This document shows, one piece after another, positions 7,919 to 16,493 of a DNA stretch of 22,701 nt. The stretch covers positions 1 through 22,701 of IMG/VR virus record IMGVR_UViG_3300020448_000041; one strand, 5' to 3'. Position numbers and translations under genes: made by a program. Position 1 is the stretch's first letter; every line of letters begins with the position of its first letter. The notes below the pieces were generated by a model. The model was not told the origin of the DNA. It searched no databases and was given only the letters and a program-made list of their open reading frames with translations. This stretch comes from a virus.

Positions 7919-8334
7919 GTGCGATCGAAGAGGTCATCTGGACTGCTGAACAGATGGTGGAAGTTGGGTTGAAGGAACCCGATGACTTCCTTAAAGTTAG
8001 AGAAACATTAACACGTATTGGAGTAGCTTCACGCAAAGAAAAGAAGTTATATCAATCGTGTCACATCCTTCACAAACAGGGTAGATATTACATCGTACAT
8101 TTTAAAGAACTGTTTGCTCTTGATGGTAAGAAAGCAAACTTGTCCATAAATGATGTGCAACGTAGGAACCGCATAGTACAGTTACTAAGTGATTGGGGAT
8201 TAGTATCCATCAACGCTAAAGAAGTTATAGCAGACGTAGCACCTCTAAGTCAGATAAAAGTCCTTGCTTATAAAGAGAAAGGAGACTGGACATTAGAGAG
8301 TAAATACAACATTGGAAAGAAGAAAGAGGATTAA
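7915..8334 (+). CDS. regA: RegA translational repressor
   Basis: A 139-aa RNA-binding repressor of early phage mRNAs. LKEPDDFLKVRETLTRIG, LYQSCHILHKQGRYYIVHF and LLSDWGL match T4 RegA closely. T4 RegA (122 aa) begins at the position equal to M14 here (ATG 7954, MVEVGLKEP), so this protein has a 13-residue N-terminal extension. The extension start has the stronger ribosome site. RegA blocks translation at initiation regions of clamp, loader and other replication genes, including its own in T4. It is last in the operon and is followed by a hairpin. Confidence 0.93.
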   Translation: MSAIEEVIWTAEQMVEVGLKEPDDFLKVRETLTRIGVASRKEKKLYQSCHILHKQGRYYIVHFKELFALDGKKANLSINDVQRRNRIVQLLSDWGLVSINAKEVIADVAPLSQIKVLAYKEKGDWTLESKYNIGKKKED

Positions 8335-8373
8335 CCGAACTTATAGTATCGGTTTATACCATAACGCTTTTTT
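8333..8373 (+). terminator. Probable terminator after regA
   Basis: AACCGA (8333-8338) pairs with TCGGTT (8349-8354), extended inside by ACT/AGT with one bulged A. The T-run (8368-8373) lies 13 bases after the stem rather than directly after it, so termination may be weak, or the hairpin may protect the transcript's 3' end. Confidence 0.45.
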
Positions 8374-8383
8374 ATAGTTCGTG

Positions 8384-8391
8384 CTTAAATA
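8384..8391 (+). promoter_or_regulatory. Possible late-type promoter of hsp20
   Basis: CTTAAATA at 8384-8391 differs from the T4 late box TATAAATA at two positions and lies in the only sizeable gap between regA and hsp20. A transcript from here would start near 8397-8400. No sigma70 -35 is seen at proper distance. Confidence 0.4.
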
Positions 8392-8394
8392 ATA

Positions 8395-8413
8395 GTGTAC
8401 GCTTCGGGTACAC
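8395..8413 (+). other. UUCG-loop hairpin in the hsp20 leader
   Basis: GTGTAC (8395-8400) pairs with GTACAC (8408-8413). Inside, after one bulged G, C8402 and G8407 close a TTCG loop. C(UUCG)G is an exceptionally stable tetraloop. No T-run follows, so it is more likely a leader structure than a terminator. Confidence 0.5.
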
Positions 8414-8434
8414 AAATTAAACACTCGCTTATTT

Positions 8435-8442
8435 AAGGAGAA
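8435..8442 (+). promoter_or_regulatory. Shine-Dalgarno of hsp20
   Basis: AAGGAGAA at 8435-8442 is five bases before ATG 8448. It is among the best ribosome sites in the window and suggests strong expression. Confidence 0.75.
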
Positions 8443-8447
8443 CTACT

Positions 8448-8879
8448 ATGAACTTAGCAAGATATCATGCTGCAAATCTTCCAGAACTTATAGAGAAGAT
8501 TAATCGTAACAGCATAGGAATGGATGATTACCTCAATCGGTTCTGGGATGGAGTAGACACTACATCTAACTACCCACCCTATAACATTATCGAAATTAAC
8601 AATGTTGAATCGAGGTTGGAGGTTGCCTTGGCGGGCTTCAAAAAAGATGAACTCAAAGTCTTTACGGAGTTTGGAAAATTACATGTCCAAGGCACAAAAG
8701 AAAAACAGGAGGATGATAGAACTTTTAGACATAGAGGAGTGGCCGCAAGGGACTTCACTAGGGTCTGGTCACTCTCAGATGATACCGAAATACGAGGAGT
8801 CGAATTCAGAGACGGATTGCTCGTGGTACAACTGGGAAAGATAGTTCCAGAACATCACGCTAGAAAGGATTTTATCTAG
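8448..8879 (+). CDS. hsp20: Small heat shock protein Hsp20
   Basis: A 143-aa alpha-crystallin family chaperone, a core gene of T4-like cyanophages. The alpha-crystallin domain spans about residues 45-130: PYNIIEINNVESRLEVALAGFKKDEL split over strands near 45-70, a KLHVQGTKE strand, RHRGVAARDFTRVWSL, and a closing GVEFRDGLLVVQL, equal to the usual G-x-L core. The N-terminus has a short helical segment (YHAANLPELIEKINR). It would form oligomers that hold unfolded proteins, perhaps during capsid assembly. It is monocistronic: hairpin and late-like promoter upstream, strong terminator downstream. Confidence 0.92.
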   Translation: MNLARYHAANLPELIEKINRNSIGMDDYLNRFWDGVDTTSNYPPYNIIEINNVESRLEVALAGFKKDELKVFTEFGKLHVQGTKEKQEDDRTFRHRGVAARDFTRVWSLSDDTEIRGVEFRDGLLVVQLGKIVPEHHARKDFI

Positions 8880-8887
8880 TCCTACAT

Positions 8888-8920
8888 AGGAGGGGTTGAC
8901 AAACAGCGACCCCTCCTTTA
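8888..8920 (+). terminator. Terminator after hsp20
   Basis: AGGAGGGGT (8888-8896) pairs perfectly with ACCCCTCCT (8909-8917) over nine bases, with a 12-base loop, followed by TTTAT. The loop holds most of the -35 box of the next promoter, so terminator and promoter share DNA. Confidence 0.75.
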
Positions 8921-8924
8921 TAAT
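8896..8924 (+). promoter_or_regulatory. Consensus sigma70 promoter for the gp43 operon
   Basis: TTGACA (8896-8901), a 17-base spacer, and TATAAT (8919-8924) give a perfect match to the host primary sigma consensus. It should drive the paralogue trio and gp43 early in infection. The start codon follows at 8947. Confidence 0.88.
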
Positions 8925-8946
8925 GTTTATATAAGAGCTAGCGAGA

Positions 8947-9339
8947 ATGGCAAAAAAGAAAGAACCAATTAATGTAACTCCCCAAGGTGTTGACAATACA
9001 CTCGTTAATCCTGATAGGATTAAAGTTGTTATACTTCACAATGGTGATCAAGTTATTACAGATTTACAAGAAGCAGTTGATAAGACTACTAACCAACGTC
9101 AAGCGTATATCTTTAACTACCCTTACCTAGTAGAGTACGATAAACCTAAGACAGATGGAACTACTGGAGTAGTACAAGATCCAGAAGTCAAAGTACATTA
9201 CTCTCCATGGTGTCCTCTTACACCAGAAACTAGAATAGCAATCAATCATAATATGGTTGTGACTATCCTAGAACCAGTACCAAGTTTGCGTGATACATAC
9301 ATTACTAATGTACGCAAGATGGGTGGAAACATAGAATGA
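8947..9339 (+). CDS. Possible Sm-like fold protein, paralogue 1
   Basis: A 130-aa protein of unknown function, first gene after the consensus promoter. After a Lys-rich N-terminus, residues about 25-125 hold IKVVILHNGDQVITDLQEA, a YIFNYPYLVEY strand, VHYSPWCPLTPETRIAINH, and MVVTILEPVPSLRDTYI. The next two genes share this pattern: hydrophobic strand, [NS]G turn, long strand, a WxPW or PWP element, a final hydrophobic strand with EP or SP. The opening resembles the Sm1 motif of LSm folds; this is inference from pattern, not a recognised match. The end overlaps the next gene (ATGA). Confidence 0.7.
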   Translation: MAKKKEPINVTPQGVDNTLVNPDRIKVVILHNGDQVITDLQEAVDKTTNQRQAYIFNYPYLVEYDKPKTDGTTGVVQDPEVKVHYSPWCPLTPETRIAINHNMVVTILEPVPSLRDTYITNVRKMGGNIE

Positions 9340-9818
9340 GCGTTTCGCTTTTATTATTAAGATCAGGTGAAGAGATTATAACTGAAGTACAGGAGGTCTT
9401 TGATCCTGAGACTAAAGACCCTGTTGGTTTTAAGTTACATAAACCCTTTCGTCTAGAGATTGTCTCTGATGCTGAGGGTGGTATTGTGCTTGACAGAACT
9501 AAAGGTTATCAAGTATCATGGTTTCCATGGGCACCCCTGAGTAAGGATAGAGATTTCTTTCTACCTGCAGGACATGTTATTACAGCATACTCTCCTTTGG
9601 ATAGTATCTCTGAACAATATGTTAATGCCATTAAGGAAGACTTTTACAATGAAAACTTCAAGAAACATGAGGATGCCATTGCAGGTACTTTTGATGATGA
9701 CTTAGACATGGAAGACATCTTTAAAGAAGCAGAAAAATTATTGGAGGATGATGATGGAAGTGATGGTAGTGATCCTGAGATCGGGAATACACCTGATATC
9801 CAAAGTGGAACAACTTGA
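9336..9818 (+). CDS. Possible Sm-like fold protein, paralogue 2, acidic tail
   Basis: A 160-aa protein. Residues 3-105 repeat the layout of its upstream neighbour: VSLLLLRSGEEIITEVQEV, PFRLEI, VSWFPWAPLSKDRDFFLP, and VITAYSPLDSISEQYV. It differs in having a 50-residue acidic C-terminal tail (DDDLDMEDIFKEAEKLLEDDDG). The last 65 bases overlap the third paralogue in another frame, so the end of the tail is encoded by the same DNA as the neighbour's N-terminus. Such tails often bind partners or compete with nucleic acid. Function unknown. Confidence 0.7.
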   Translation: MSVSLLLLRSGEEIITEVQEVFDPETKDPVGFKLHKPFRLEIVSDAEGGIVLDRTKGYQVSWFPWAPLSKDRDFFLPAGHVITAYSPLDSISEQYVNAIKEDFYNENFKKHEDAIAGTFDDDLDMEDIFKEAEKLLEDDDGSDGSDPEIGNTPDIQSGTT

Positions 9819-9993
9819 CGAGGAACCTAATTGTCATCTAGAAGATCCTTATCTTATTAAGGATGATGGTACATTAGAACCTTGGCCACGTTACACAACA
9901 GATACAGACGTGTTGCTTTATTCTGAAACTCTTGCTACAATAGTAGAACCGACAAACGAAATCAAAAAGAAATACGAGATCGTTACTAAATGA
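9754..9993 (+). CDS. Possible Sm-like fold protein, paralogue 3, short
   Basis: A 79-aa protein and the shortest of the trio. VVILRSGIHLISKVEQL matches the opening strand pair of the other two; EPWPRYTTDTDVLLY matches the tryptophan/proline element, and LATIVEPTNEIKKKYEIV the closing strand. GGAGG at 9743-9747 is six bases before ATG 9754, which favours that start over ATG 9748, 9751 or 9763. The end overlaps gp43 (ATGA at 9990). Function unknown; coupling to gp43 suggests a replication-linked role. Confidence 0.65.
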   Translation: MEVMVVILRSGIHLISKVEQLDEEPNCHLEDPYLIKDDGTLEPWPRYTTDTDVLLYSETLATIVEPTNEIKKKYEIVTK

Positions 9994-12479
9994 GTTTCTA
10001 TACTAACATTCAAATGGTTGGAGACAACTTGCTTTATCTTGGATACGAGAATGGACAACGTATTCAACGTAAGTTTAAGTTTTCTCCAACACTTTTTATT
10101 GTCACAGATAAAAAGACTAAGCACAAAACTCTTGATGGTAGGTATGCCAAACCAGTAAGGTTTGAATCAATCAAAGAAGCACGTGCTTTCAGAGAGAAGT
10201 ACGCTGATATACAAAATTTCGAGGTTCATGGTTATGACAGGTATCTCTATCAATTCATATCGAAAGAGTTTCCGAAGGAAGTTGATTACGACCTTAAAAG
10301 TCTTAAAATTACATCTCTTGATATCGAGGTGGCATGTGAAAATGGCTTTCCTAACGTGCAGGAATGCTCGCAACCTCTTCTTAGCATTACAGTCCAAGAC
10401 CATATCAGTCGTAAGATCAAAGTATGGGGTACCAAACCGTATACAAACAATCGAGATGACGTTGAGTATGTACTGTGTGACGGTGAAGAACATTTGCTCC
10501 GTTGTTTTCTTGACTATTGGATTACTAATTTCCCAGATATTCTCACGGGGTGGAACGTAGAACTCTATGACGTACCATATATCTGTGGTCGTCTTGAAAG
10601 ATTATTTGGTGAGAAAGAAATGAAGCAAATATCCCCATGGGGTATCGTGCATCGAGAGGAGATGGAGATAAAAGGTCGTCAACAAATACTGTACAACATG
10701 TATGGAATTAATGTCGTGGATTATCTTGATCTCTATAAGAAATTTACTTATACAAATCAAGAATCATATCGTCTAGATCACATTGCATTTGTTGAACTAG
10801 GTCAAAGAAAAGTTGACCACAATGAGTTTGAGAACTTCAAAGATTTTTATACAAAAGATTGGCAGAAATTTATTGATTATAACATTCTTGACGTGGAACT
10901 TGTGACACGTTTAGAAGACAAGATGAAGTTGATAGAACTTGCTATTGCTCTAGCATACGATGCTAAGGTAAACATCAGGGATGTATATTATCAGGTGAGG
11001 ATGTGGGACACCATCATATATAATTTTCTTAAGGATAAAGGAGTTGTTGTCCCACCAGCAAAACGATCAGACAAATCAGAAAAATACGAAGGTGCGTATG
11101 TCAAGGAACCGAAACCAGGACGCTATAATTGGGTGGTTAATTTTGACCTCAATAGTTTGTATCCTCATCTCATTATGCAGTACAATATTTCCCCAGAAAC
11201 GCTCTTGGACAGAAAACACCCAACCGCTACGGTCGATAAGCTCTTACAAAAGCAAGTTGAGATAAAAGGTGAGTATTGTGTAGCACCTAATGGTGCACAA
11301 TATCGTAAGGATATACATGGGTTCTTACCTGAGATTATGCAGAAGATTTATGATGAACGTACGTTATATAAAAAGAAAATGCTCCAAGCGAAACGGGATT
11401 ATGAAGTTTCGCCAAGTGCCAAATTACAAAGAGATATTAGTAAATTCAATAACATCCAAATGGCTCGAAAAATACAGCTCAATTCGGCTTATGGTGCCAT
11501 TGGAAACCAGTACTTTAGATACTACAACTTATCTAATGCTGAGGCGATTACTTACGGTGGGCAATTTAGCATCCGTTGGATTGAAAACAAAATGAATGTG
11601 TACCTCAACAGGGTACTGAAAACAAAAGGAGAAGATTATGTTATTGCTAGTGACACTGATAGTATCTACCTCAATATGGGTCCTCTGGTCGAGACTGTAT
11701 ACAAGGGGAGAGAGAAAACTGATCAGAGCGTTGTTGGGTTCCTTAACAAGGTCAGTGAAATGGAACTTGAGCCTTATATTGAAGGTGCTTACAAAGAACT
11801 GGCAGAATATGTCAGTGCCTATGACCAGAAGATGATCATGAAACGTGAGAACATTGCATCGAGTGGTATCTGGACAGCAAAGAAAAGATACATGCTCAAT
11901 GTGTGGGACTCAGAAGGTGTAAGATACAACAAACCAAAACTTAAAATGATGGGGATCGAAGCAGTTAAATCTTCGACACCTGCACCATGTCGTGCTGCCA
12001 TTAAAGATGCTATTAACATCATGATGGATGGCACAGAAAACGATTTGCAATCCTTTATAAATTCTTTTAAGGATGAATTCGATTCGTTACCTCCTGAGGA
12101 CATAGCATTTCCGAGGTCAGTTAATGGACTACGCAAATTTAAAGCATCAGGAACCGTGTATACAAAGGGCACCCCTTTACATGTTCGTGGAACTTTGCTT
12201 TATAATTTTTATATCGCAAAGAACAAACTTGAATACAAGTACCCACTCGTACAAGAGGGAGAAAAAATAAAATACATTTACCTGAGGAGACCAAACAAAG
12301 TTAATAACGAAAACGTGATCTCTTTCCTTAATACATTCCCACGTGAACTGGGAGTGGAAGGGCAGATAGATCGTGATGCCCAATTTAAAAAAGCATTTCT
12401 CGACCCTTTACGAATCATCACAAATGTGATAGGATGGGAGACAGAGAAAGTATCTAATTTAGAATTTTTATTCGCATGA
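9990..12479 (+). CDS. 43: DNA polymerase gp43, family B
   Basis: An 829-aa family B DNA polymerase with proofreading (T4 gp43 is 898 aa). Exonuclease residues: Exo I D111-E113 (SLDIEV), Exo II N189 to D194 (GWNVELYD), Exo III Y297 to D301 (YNILDVE). Polymerase residues: motif A DLNSLYP from D386, motif [10 protein letters not shown] from K494, motif C SDTDS with D555 and D557. All catalytic residues are present and the gene is whole, with no intron or split as found in some cyanophage or T4 relatives. The C-terminus (NLEFLFA) resembles the short hydrophobic clamp-binding tails of family B polymerases. It starts four bases inside the third paralogue, and its end overlaps uvsX. Confidence 0.97.
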   Translation: MSFYTNIQMVGDNLLYLGYENGQRIQRKFKFSPTLFIVTDKKTKHKTLDGRYAKPVRFESIKEARAFREKYADIQNFEVHGYDRYLYQFISKEFPKEVDYDLKSLKITSLDIEVACENGFPNVQECSQPLLSITVQDHISRKIKVWGTKPYTNNRDDVEYVLCDGEEHLLRCFLDYWITNFPDILTGWNVELYDVPYICGRLERLFGEKEMKQISPWGIVHREEMEIKGRQQILYNMYGINVVDYLDLYKKFTYTNQESYRLDHIAFVELGQRKVDHNEFENFKDFYTKDWQKFIDYNILDVELVTRLEDKMKLIELAIALAYDAKVNIRDVYYQVRMWDTIIYNFLKDKGVVVPPAKRSDKSEKYEGAYVKEPKPGRYNWVVNFDLNSLYPHLIMQYNISPETLLDRKHPTATVDKLLQKQVEIKGEYCVAPNGAQYRKDIHGFLPEIMQKIYDERTLYKKKMLQAKRDYEVSPSAKLQRDISKFNNIQMARKIQLNSAYGAIGNQYFRYYNLSNAEAITYGGQFSIRWIENKMNVYLNRVLKTKGEDYVIASDTDSIYLNMGPLVETVYKGREKTDQSVVGFLNKVSEMELEPYIEGAYKELAEYVSAYDQKMIMKRENIASSGIWTAKKRYMLNVWDSEGVRYNKPKLKMMGIEAVKSSTPAPCRAAIKDAINIMMDGTENDLQSFINSFKDEFDSLPPEDIAFPRSVNGLRKFKASGTVYTKGTPLHVRGTLLYNFYIAKNKLEYKYPLVQEGEKIKYIYLRRPNKVNNENVISFLNTFPRELGVEGQIDRDAQFKKAFLDPLRIITNVIGWETEKVSNLEFLFA

Positions 12480-13507
12480 GCATGACTTCATCATTTTTAA
12501 AAGACATTGTTAAAGAAATTGACAATGACTACGCAGGTCTTCTATCTGAAGGTGGCGTAGGTGACATTGAATCATTTGTTGATACGGGATCATATATTTT
12601 TAATGCTCTTGTTAGTGGTTCAATCTATGGAGGTGTACCCTCTAATAAGATTACTGCACTAGCAGGTGAAAGTGGTACAGGTAAAACTTTCTTTTGTCTA
12701 GGTATTGTACAGAACTATCTTGCTGAGAACCCAGACGCAGGTGTTGTGTACTTTGAGTCTGAAGCTGCTATCACTAAAGAGATGATAGATGAACGTAACA
12801 TTGATGGTTCACGTATGATCTTAGTTCCTGTCACTACGGTTCAAGAATTCAGAACTCAAGCGATACAGATACTAGATAAATATCTTGCATTAGACACAAA
12901 AGATCGCAAACCAATGATGTTTGTGTTAGACTCATTGGGAATGCTTTCCACATCTAAAGAACTAGCAGATAGTGCCGAGGGTAAAGACACTCGTGACATG
13001 ACTAGAGCACAAGTTGTGAAAGCAATATTCAGAATTCTTACACTAAAATTAGGAAAAGCTAATGTCCCTCTTATCGTCACAAACCACACATACGATGTCG
13101 TCGGAGCATACGTCCCCACAAAAGAAATGGGTGGCGGTTCTGGTCTCAAATATGCTGCTTCCACTATCATCTATCTTTCAAAAAAGAAAGAGAAAGACGG
13201 TAAAGATGTCATCGGAAATATTGTCAAAGCTAAGGCAGCAAAGTCTCGTCTGACAGTAGAAAATTCAATAGTAGAAACTCGTTTGTATTTTGATGCACGT
13301 GGTCTTGACAAGTATTATGGTTTATTAGAATTAGGAGAAAAGTATGGAGTCTTTGAGCGTAAAGGAAATCGGATCGTTGTTGGTAATAGCAGTGTATATC
13401 CTTCTGCAATACTTAAGGATCCAGAGAAATATTTCACAGGAGAAATAATGGAGAAACTTGACTGGGCAGCAAGTCAAGAGTACAAGTATGGAACGGAGAA
13501 AGTATAA
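12476..13507 (+). CDS. uvsX: Recombinase UvsX, RecA-like
   Basis: A 343-aa RecA-family recombinase. Walker A is GESGTGKT (64-71). [11 protein letters not shown] contains Walker B, and [10 protein letters not shown] followed by [11 protein letters not shown] matches the segment around the second DNA-binding loop. It pairs homologous strands for recombination-dependent replication and repair. Start ATG 12476 overlaps the gp43 stop; ATG 12482 is an equally possible start two codons on. UvsY, its mediator, is not seen here. Its stop overlaps the next gene (TAATG). Confidence 0.93.
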   Translation: MSMTSSFLKDIVKEIDNDYAGLLSEGGVGDIESFVDTGSYIFNALVSGSIYGGVPSNKITALAGESGTGKTFFCLGIVQNYLAENPDAGVVYFESEAAITKEMIDERNIDGSRMILVPVTTVQEFRTQAIQILDKYLALDTKDRKPMMFVLDSLGMLSTSKELADSAEGKDTRDMTRAQVVKAIFRILTLKLGKANVPLIVTNHTYDVVGAYVPTKEMGGGSGLKYAASTIIYLSKKKEKDGKDVIGNIVKAKAAKSRLTVENSIVETRLYFDARGLDKYYGLLELGEKYGVFERKGNRIVVGNSSVYPSAILKDPEKYFTGEIMEKLDWAASQEYKYGTEKV

Positions 13508-14154
13508 TGTTTGCAGGAATGAAACCTCCCTCTCTCAACATAGAAGATTATAAAGATACTAAACAAGGATCAGATATTAAAGTACTGTTTCCTTCTCTAG
13601 TATTTCAAGCAAAAGCACCAGGTTTTGCACCACTTCAAGATGAAATTATTGGGTACTGTTATGGTGAACGTGGTAGAGATCCACAAGGTACATCAGCAAC
13701 TAATGTAAATGGTTGGCAGTCTCAAAATAATTATCACACAAAGCAATCAACCATACTAACTGTACTATCCAGAGGTCTAGCTACCATTGGTGGATTTAGA
13801 GAAGGATTTGGTTTGAAAATGACAGGTCTATGGATCAATATTAATCCACCAGGTTCACTTAACAATGGACATAATCATCCTAACTGTGATCTTGCAGGTG
13901 TTATGTGGATTAAAAGTCAACCTGAGTGTGGTAAGATAGAATTTGAAAATCCAAATTACTATAGTCATCCTAACATAGCAGGTTATTCTGATGATCTAAT
14001 AGAAAATACAGACATATTTCCTGCATATGATTTTGCACCTCACGATGGTGAGATATTATTATTTCCATCTTACTTACGTCATGGTGTACACGTTAACAAT
14101 TCAAAAGAAGACAGGATATCTGTCGCATTTAACTGTGTTTTGGTGAAGGCATGA
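13507..14154 (+). CDS. 2OG-Fe(II) oxygenase-like protein
   Basis: A 215-aa protein with the layout of the putative 2OG-Fe(II) oxygenases common in cyanophages. GHNHPNCDLAGVMWI holds the first metal motif (H122, H124), a FPSYLRHGVHVN segment the distal histidine (H192 or H195), and DRISVAFN the 2-oxoglutarate-binding arginine (R203). These enzymes hydroxylate proteins, nucleic acids or small molecules with iron, oxygen and 2-oxoglutarate. The substrate cannot be told. It lies between uvsX and gp41, with ATGA overlap to a diverged neighbour of related type. Confidence 0.75.
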   Translation: MFAGMKPPSLNIEDYKDTKQGSDIKVLFPSLVFQAKAPGFAPLQDEIIGYCYGERGRDPQGTSATNVNGWQSQNNYHTKQSTILTVLSRGLATIGGFREGFGLKMTGLWININPPGSLNNGHNHPNCDLAGVMWIKSQPECGKIEFENPNYYSHPNIAGYSDDLIENTDIFPAYDFAPHDGEILLFPSYLRHGVHVNNSKEDRISVAFNCVLVKA

Positions 14155-14714
14155 GAGACGATTTATTTGCAATCCCCGTTAGAAAATATAACGTAGATAA
14201 TAATCAAGATTTTACTGATTTTTGTATGGGTATATGGAAGGAGAATAGGTTCTCTGCTGTCTCTCCTTTTTTATATGGTATACAGCAATTTGACCCTTCT
14301 TTAACTCAGATATATACCGATATAATAGAGCAATTTCTCACTGATATTGGGTGTTATGACACTCATGAAGTCACTATGGATGCTATCATCCTTAAGGTGT
14401 TAGAGAAGGGAGAAAGTACAGACAGATTTGATACTCTACCAAGTCACTATACTATGATACATTACGTTGATGTGGTGGATGGTTCAGCATCCGATACACT
14501 TCATCATCCTGCAAGAGCAATGCTTCAAGCATTCAAACCAGCAATCATTGATGAATGGCAAGATGCAGCAGGCTTGTATATCAACCAAGGAGATGCTATA
14601 ATATACCCATCATACATGGAGCATAGTTCTCCTGTACAAACTGAAAATAGAATTACTTTAACAGTTCCATTAATTTTAAAGCTAAATGAACAAGGTAGAG
14701 AATCTAATACTTAA
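14151..14714 (+). CDS. Divergent 2OG oxygenase-like protein
   Basis: A 187-aa protein related in layout to the preceding gene. LPSHYTMIHYVDV (H99) lines up with the first metal motif, YPSYMEHSSP with the distal histidine (H158), and NRITLTVPL with the cosubstrate arginine (R167). At the position of the second metal ligand it has T101 instead of His or Asp, so it may be inactive or have altered chemistry. It overlaps gp41 by 29 bases. The family call is moderate; the substrate is unknown. Confidence 0.55.
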   Translation: MRDDLFAIPVRKYNVDNNQDFTDFCMGIWKENRFSAVSPFLYGIQQFDPSLTQIYTDIIEQFLTDIGCYDTHEVTMDAIILKVLEKGESTDRFDTLPSHYTMIHYVDVVDGSASDTLHHPARAMLQAFKPAIIDEWQDAAGLYINQGDAIIYPSYMEHSSPVQTENRITLTVPLILKLNEQGRESNT

Positions 14715-16062
14715 GAACCTCCTTCTAGATGAAGTTTTTGTGAGGAAGTCTTTGCCTTTTATCAGGGCAGAATACTTCAATGACCCTCTAGAGAGGAATT
14801 TATTTGAAGTTATTAATAAATATTTTACGCAGTACAATGCGATACCTACTAAGGAAGCACTGGAAATTGAAGTTGGTCAATTAGATACAATATCTGATGA
14901 ACAGCATAAGAATATTGTACATATAATTAAAGAGATAGACGAGGAAAAGTCTGAACCTGAGTGGATCGTAGACGTTACAGAGAAGTGGTGTCAAGATAGA
15001 GCATTGTATATTGCATTGATGTCATCAATTAAAATTGCAGAAGGCAATGATGAACAGAGAGCAGCTGGTTCTATACCAAGTATATTATCAGATGCATTAG
15101 CAGTATCATTTGACAATCATATAGGTCACGATTACCTTGAGGACTACGAAGAACGATACGAGTTCTACCACAGAACTGAAGACAAGATACCTTTTGATTT
15201 GGAATTCTTCAACAAGATTACAAAAGGTGGGTTACCTAATAAAACTCTCAACATTGCTCTCGCAGGCACTGGTGTTGGTAAGTCTCTCTTCATGTGTCAT
15301 GTTGCTAGTTCTGCTCTACTCCAAGGTAAGAACGTTTTGTACATCACTCTTGAGATGGCAGAAGAAAAGATTGCCGAAAGAATAGATAGTAACCTTTTAA
15401 ATTGTGATATACAAAACTTAAATCAGTTACCTAAGATGATGTATGATAATAAGGTGACAAGTATTGCTAAGAAAACTGAAGGTAAGTTAATAGTTAAGGA
15501 ATATCCTACTGCATCAGCACACTGTGGTCACTTCAAGTCATTACTCAATGAGTTAGCCTTGAAAAAATCATTCAAACCTGATATAATATTCATAGACTAT
15601 CTCAATATATGTGCTTCGTCACGTTTTAAAGGCAATGCAGGCAATGTCAACTCTTACTCATACATCAAGGCGATTGCGGAGGAGCTTCGTGGTCTTGCTG
15701 TGGAAGCAAATTTACCGATTGTTAGTGCTACTCAGACTACTCGTTCTGGGTTTGCTTCTAGCGATATTGACCTTACCGACACATCTGAATCTTTCGGACT
15801 TCCTGCTACTGCTGACCTTATGTTCGCTCTCATTTCTAGCGAGGAACTCGAAGGACTTGGACAGATAATGGTTAAGCAGTTGAAGAATAGGTACAATGAT
15901 CCTACTGTAAACAAACGTTTCGTGATTGGTATTGACAGAGCAAAGATGAGGTTGTATGATGTTGAACAAAGTGCTCAACAAAACTTGTCTGATTCAGGAC
16001 AAGATGACATGGAGAAAGTCGAAGAAAATTTATCTAAGAAATTTGCCAGTCTTAAAGTATAA
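14686..16062 (+). CDS. 41: Replicative helicase gp41, DnaB-like
   Basis: A 458-aa hexameric helicase (T4 gp41 is 475 aa). The N-terminal 150 residues are the primase-interacting helical domain. The RecA-like motor has Walker A AGTGVGKS (193-200), LEMAEEKIAERI after it (motif H1a), IIFIDYLNI (Walker B region) and SATQTTRSGF (motif H3). The LKNRYNDPT segment and a GIDRAKMRLY strand end the motor domain. It unwinds the fork ahead of gp43 and works with a gp61-type primase, which is not in this window. Confidence 0.94.
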   Translation: MNKVENLILKNLLLDEVFVRKSLPFIRAEYFNDPLERNLFEVINKYFTQYNAIPTKEALEIEVGQLDTISDEQHKNIVHIIKEIDEEKSEPEWIVDVTEKWCQDRALYIALMSSIKIAEGNDEQRAAGSIPSILSDALAVSFDNHIGHDYLEDYEERYEFYHRTEDKIPFDLEFFNKITKGGLPNKTLNIALAGTGVGKSLFMCHVASSALLQGKNVLYITLEMAEEKIAERIDSNLLNCDIQNLNQLPKMMYDNKVTSIAKKTEGKLIVKEYPTASAHCGHFKSLLNELALKKSFKPDIIFIDYLNICASSRFKGNAGNVNSYSYIKAIAEELRGLAVEANLPIVSATQTTRSGFASSDIDLTDTSESFGLPATADLMFALISSEELEGLGQIMVKQLKNRYNDPTVNKRFVIGIDRAKMRLYDVEQSAQQNLSDSGQDDMEKVEENLSKKFASLKV

Positions 16063-16088
16063 TACATAGATTTGAGAAAGAATTTACT

Positions 16089-16493
16089 ATGACAATAGAT
16101 TTTGATAAGTACAGTCATTTCGTGGATACTGTCACAAGCGATAGTTCTAAAGATTTTGTCTATCTTGCTGATCGTTTGGTTGAACTTGACCAAAAGGGTG
16201 CCAATATTGAACGTCTTACCACTGCTGGCGTTGGCCTTGCTGCTGAGTCTGGAGAGTTTTTGGAAATTGTTAAAAAGATGGTCTTCCAAGGGAAGCCATG
16301 GAACGATGATAATCGAAAGCATCTCATTATTGAGTTGGGTGATGTTATGTGGTATGTGGCACAAGCTTGTATGGCTCTGGACATCAGTTTCGATGAGGTA
16401 ATTGAAGGAAATATTAAAAAATTAGAGAAGAGATATCCTGGCGGTAAGTTTGATATCAACTACTCGGAAGTACGTGCAGAAGACGACCTCTAA
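16089..16493 (+). CDS. mazG: MazG-like nucleotide pyrophosphohydrolase
   Basis: A 134-aa protein with the MazG metal-binding pattern: E53-S-G-E56 and, 26 residues on, E82-L-G-D85, plus conserved tryptophans in GKPWND and VMWYV. MazG enzymes split nucleoside triphosphates to monophosphates. In cyanophages mazG was once proposed to lower ppGpp, while later biochemical work points to hydrolysis of dNTPs such as dGTP and dCTP; the role here is therefore probably nucleotide recycling. A 26-base gap separates it from gp41, and it overlaps the next gene. Confidence 0.9.
   Translation: MTIDFDKYSHFVDTVTSDSSKDFVYLADRLVELDQKGANIERLTTAGVGLAAESGEFLEIVKKMVFQGKPWNDDNRKHLIIELGDVMWYVAQACMALDISFDEVIEGNIKKLEKRYPGGKFDINYSEVRAEDDL

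Noticed and set aside
14811-14826. Late-promoter-like AATAAATA inside gp41
   Set aside because: It lies within coding sequence of a replication gene with no late gene start nearby, and such AT-rich words occur by chance here.
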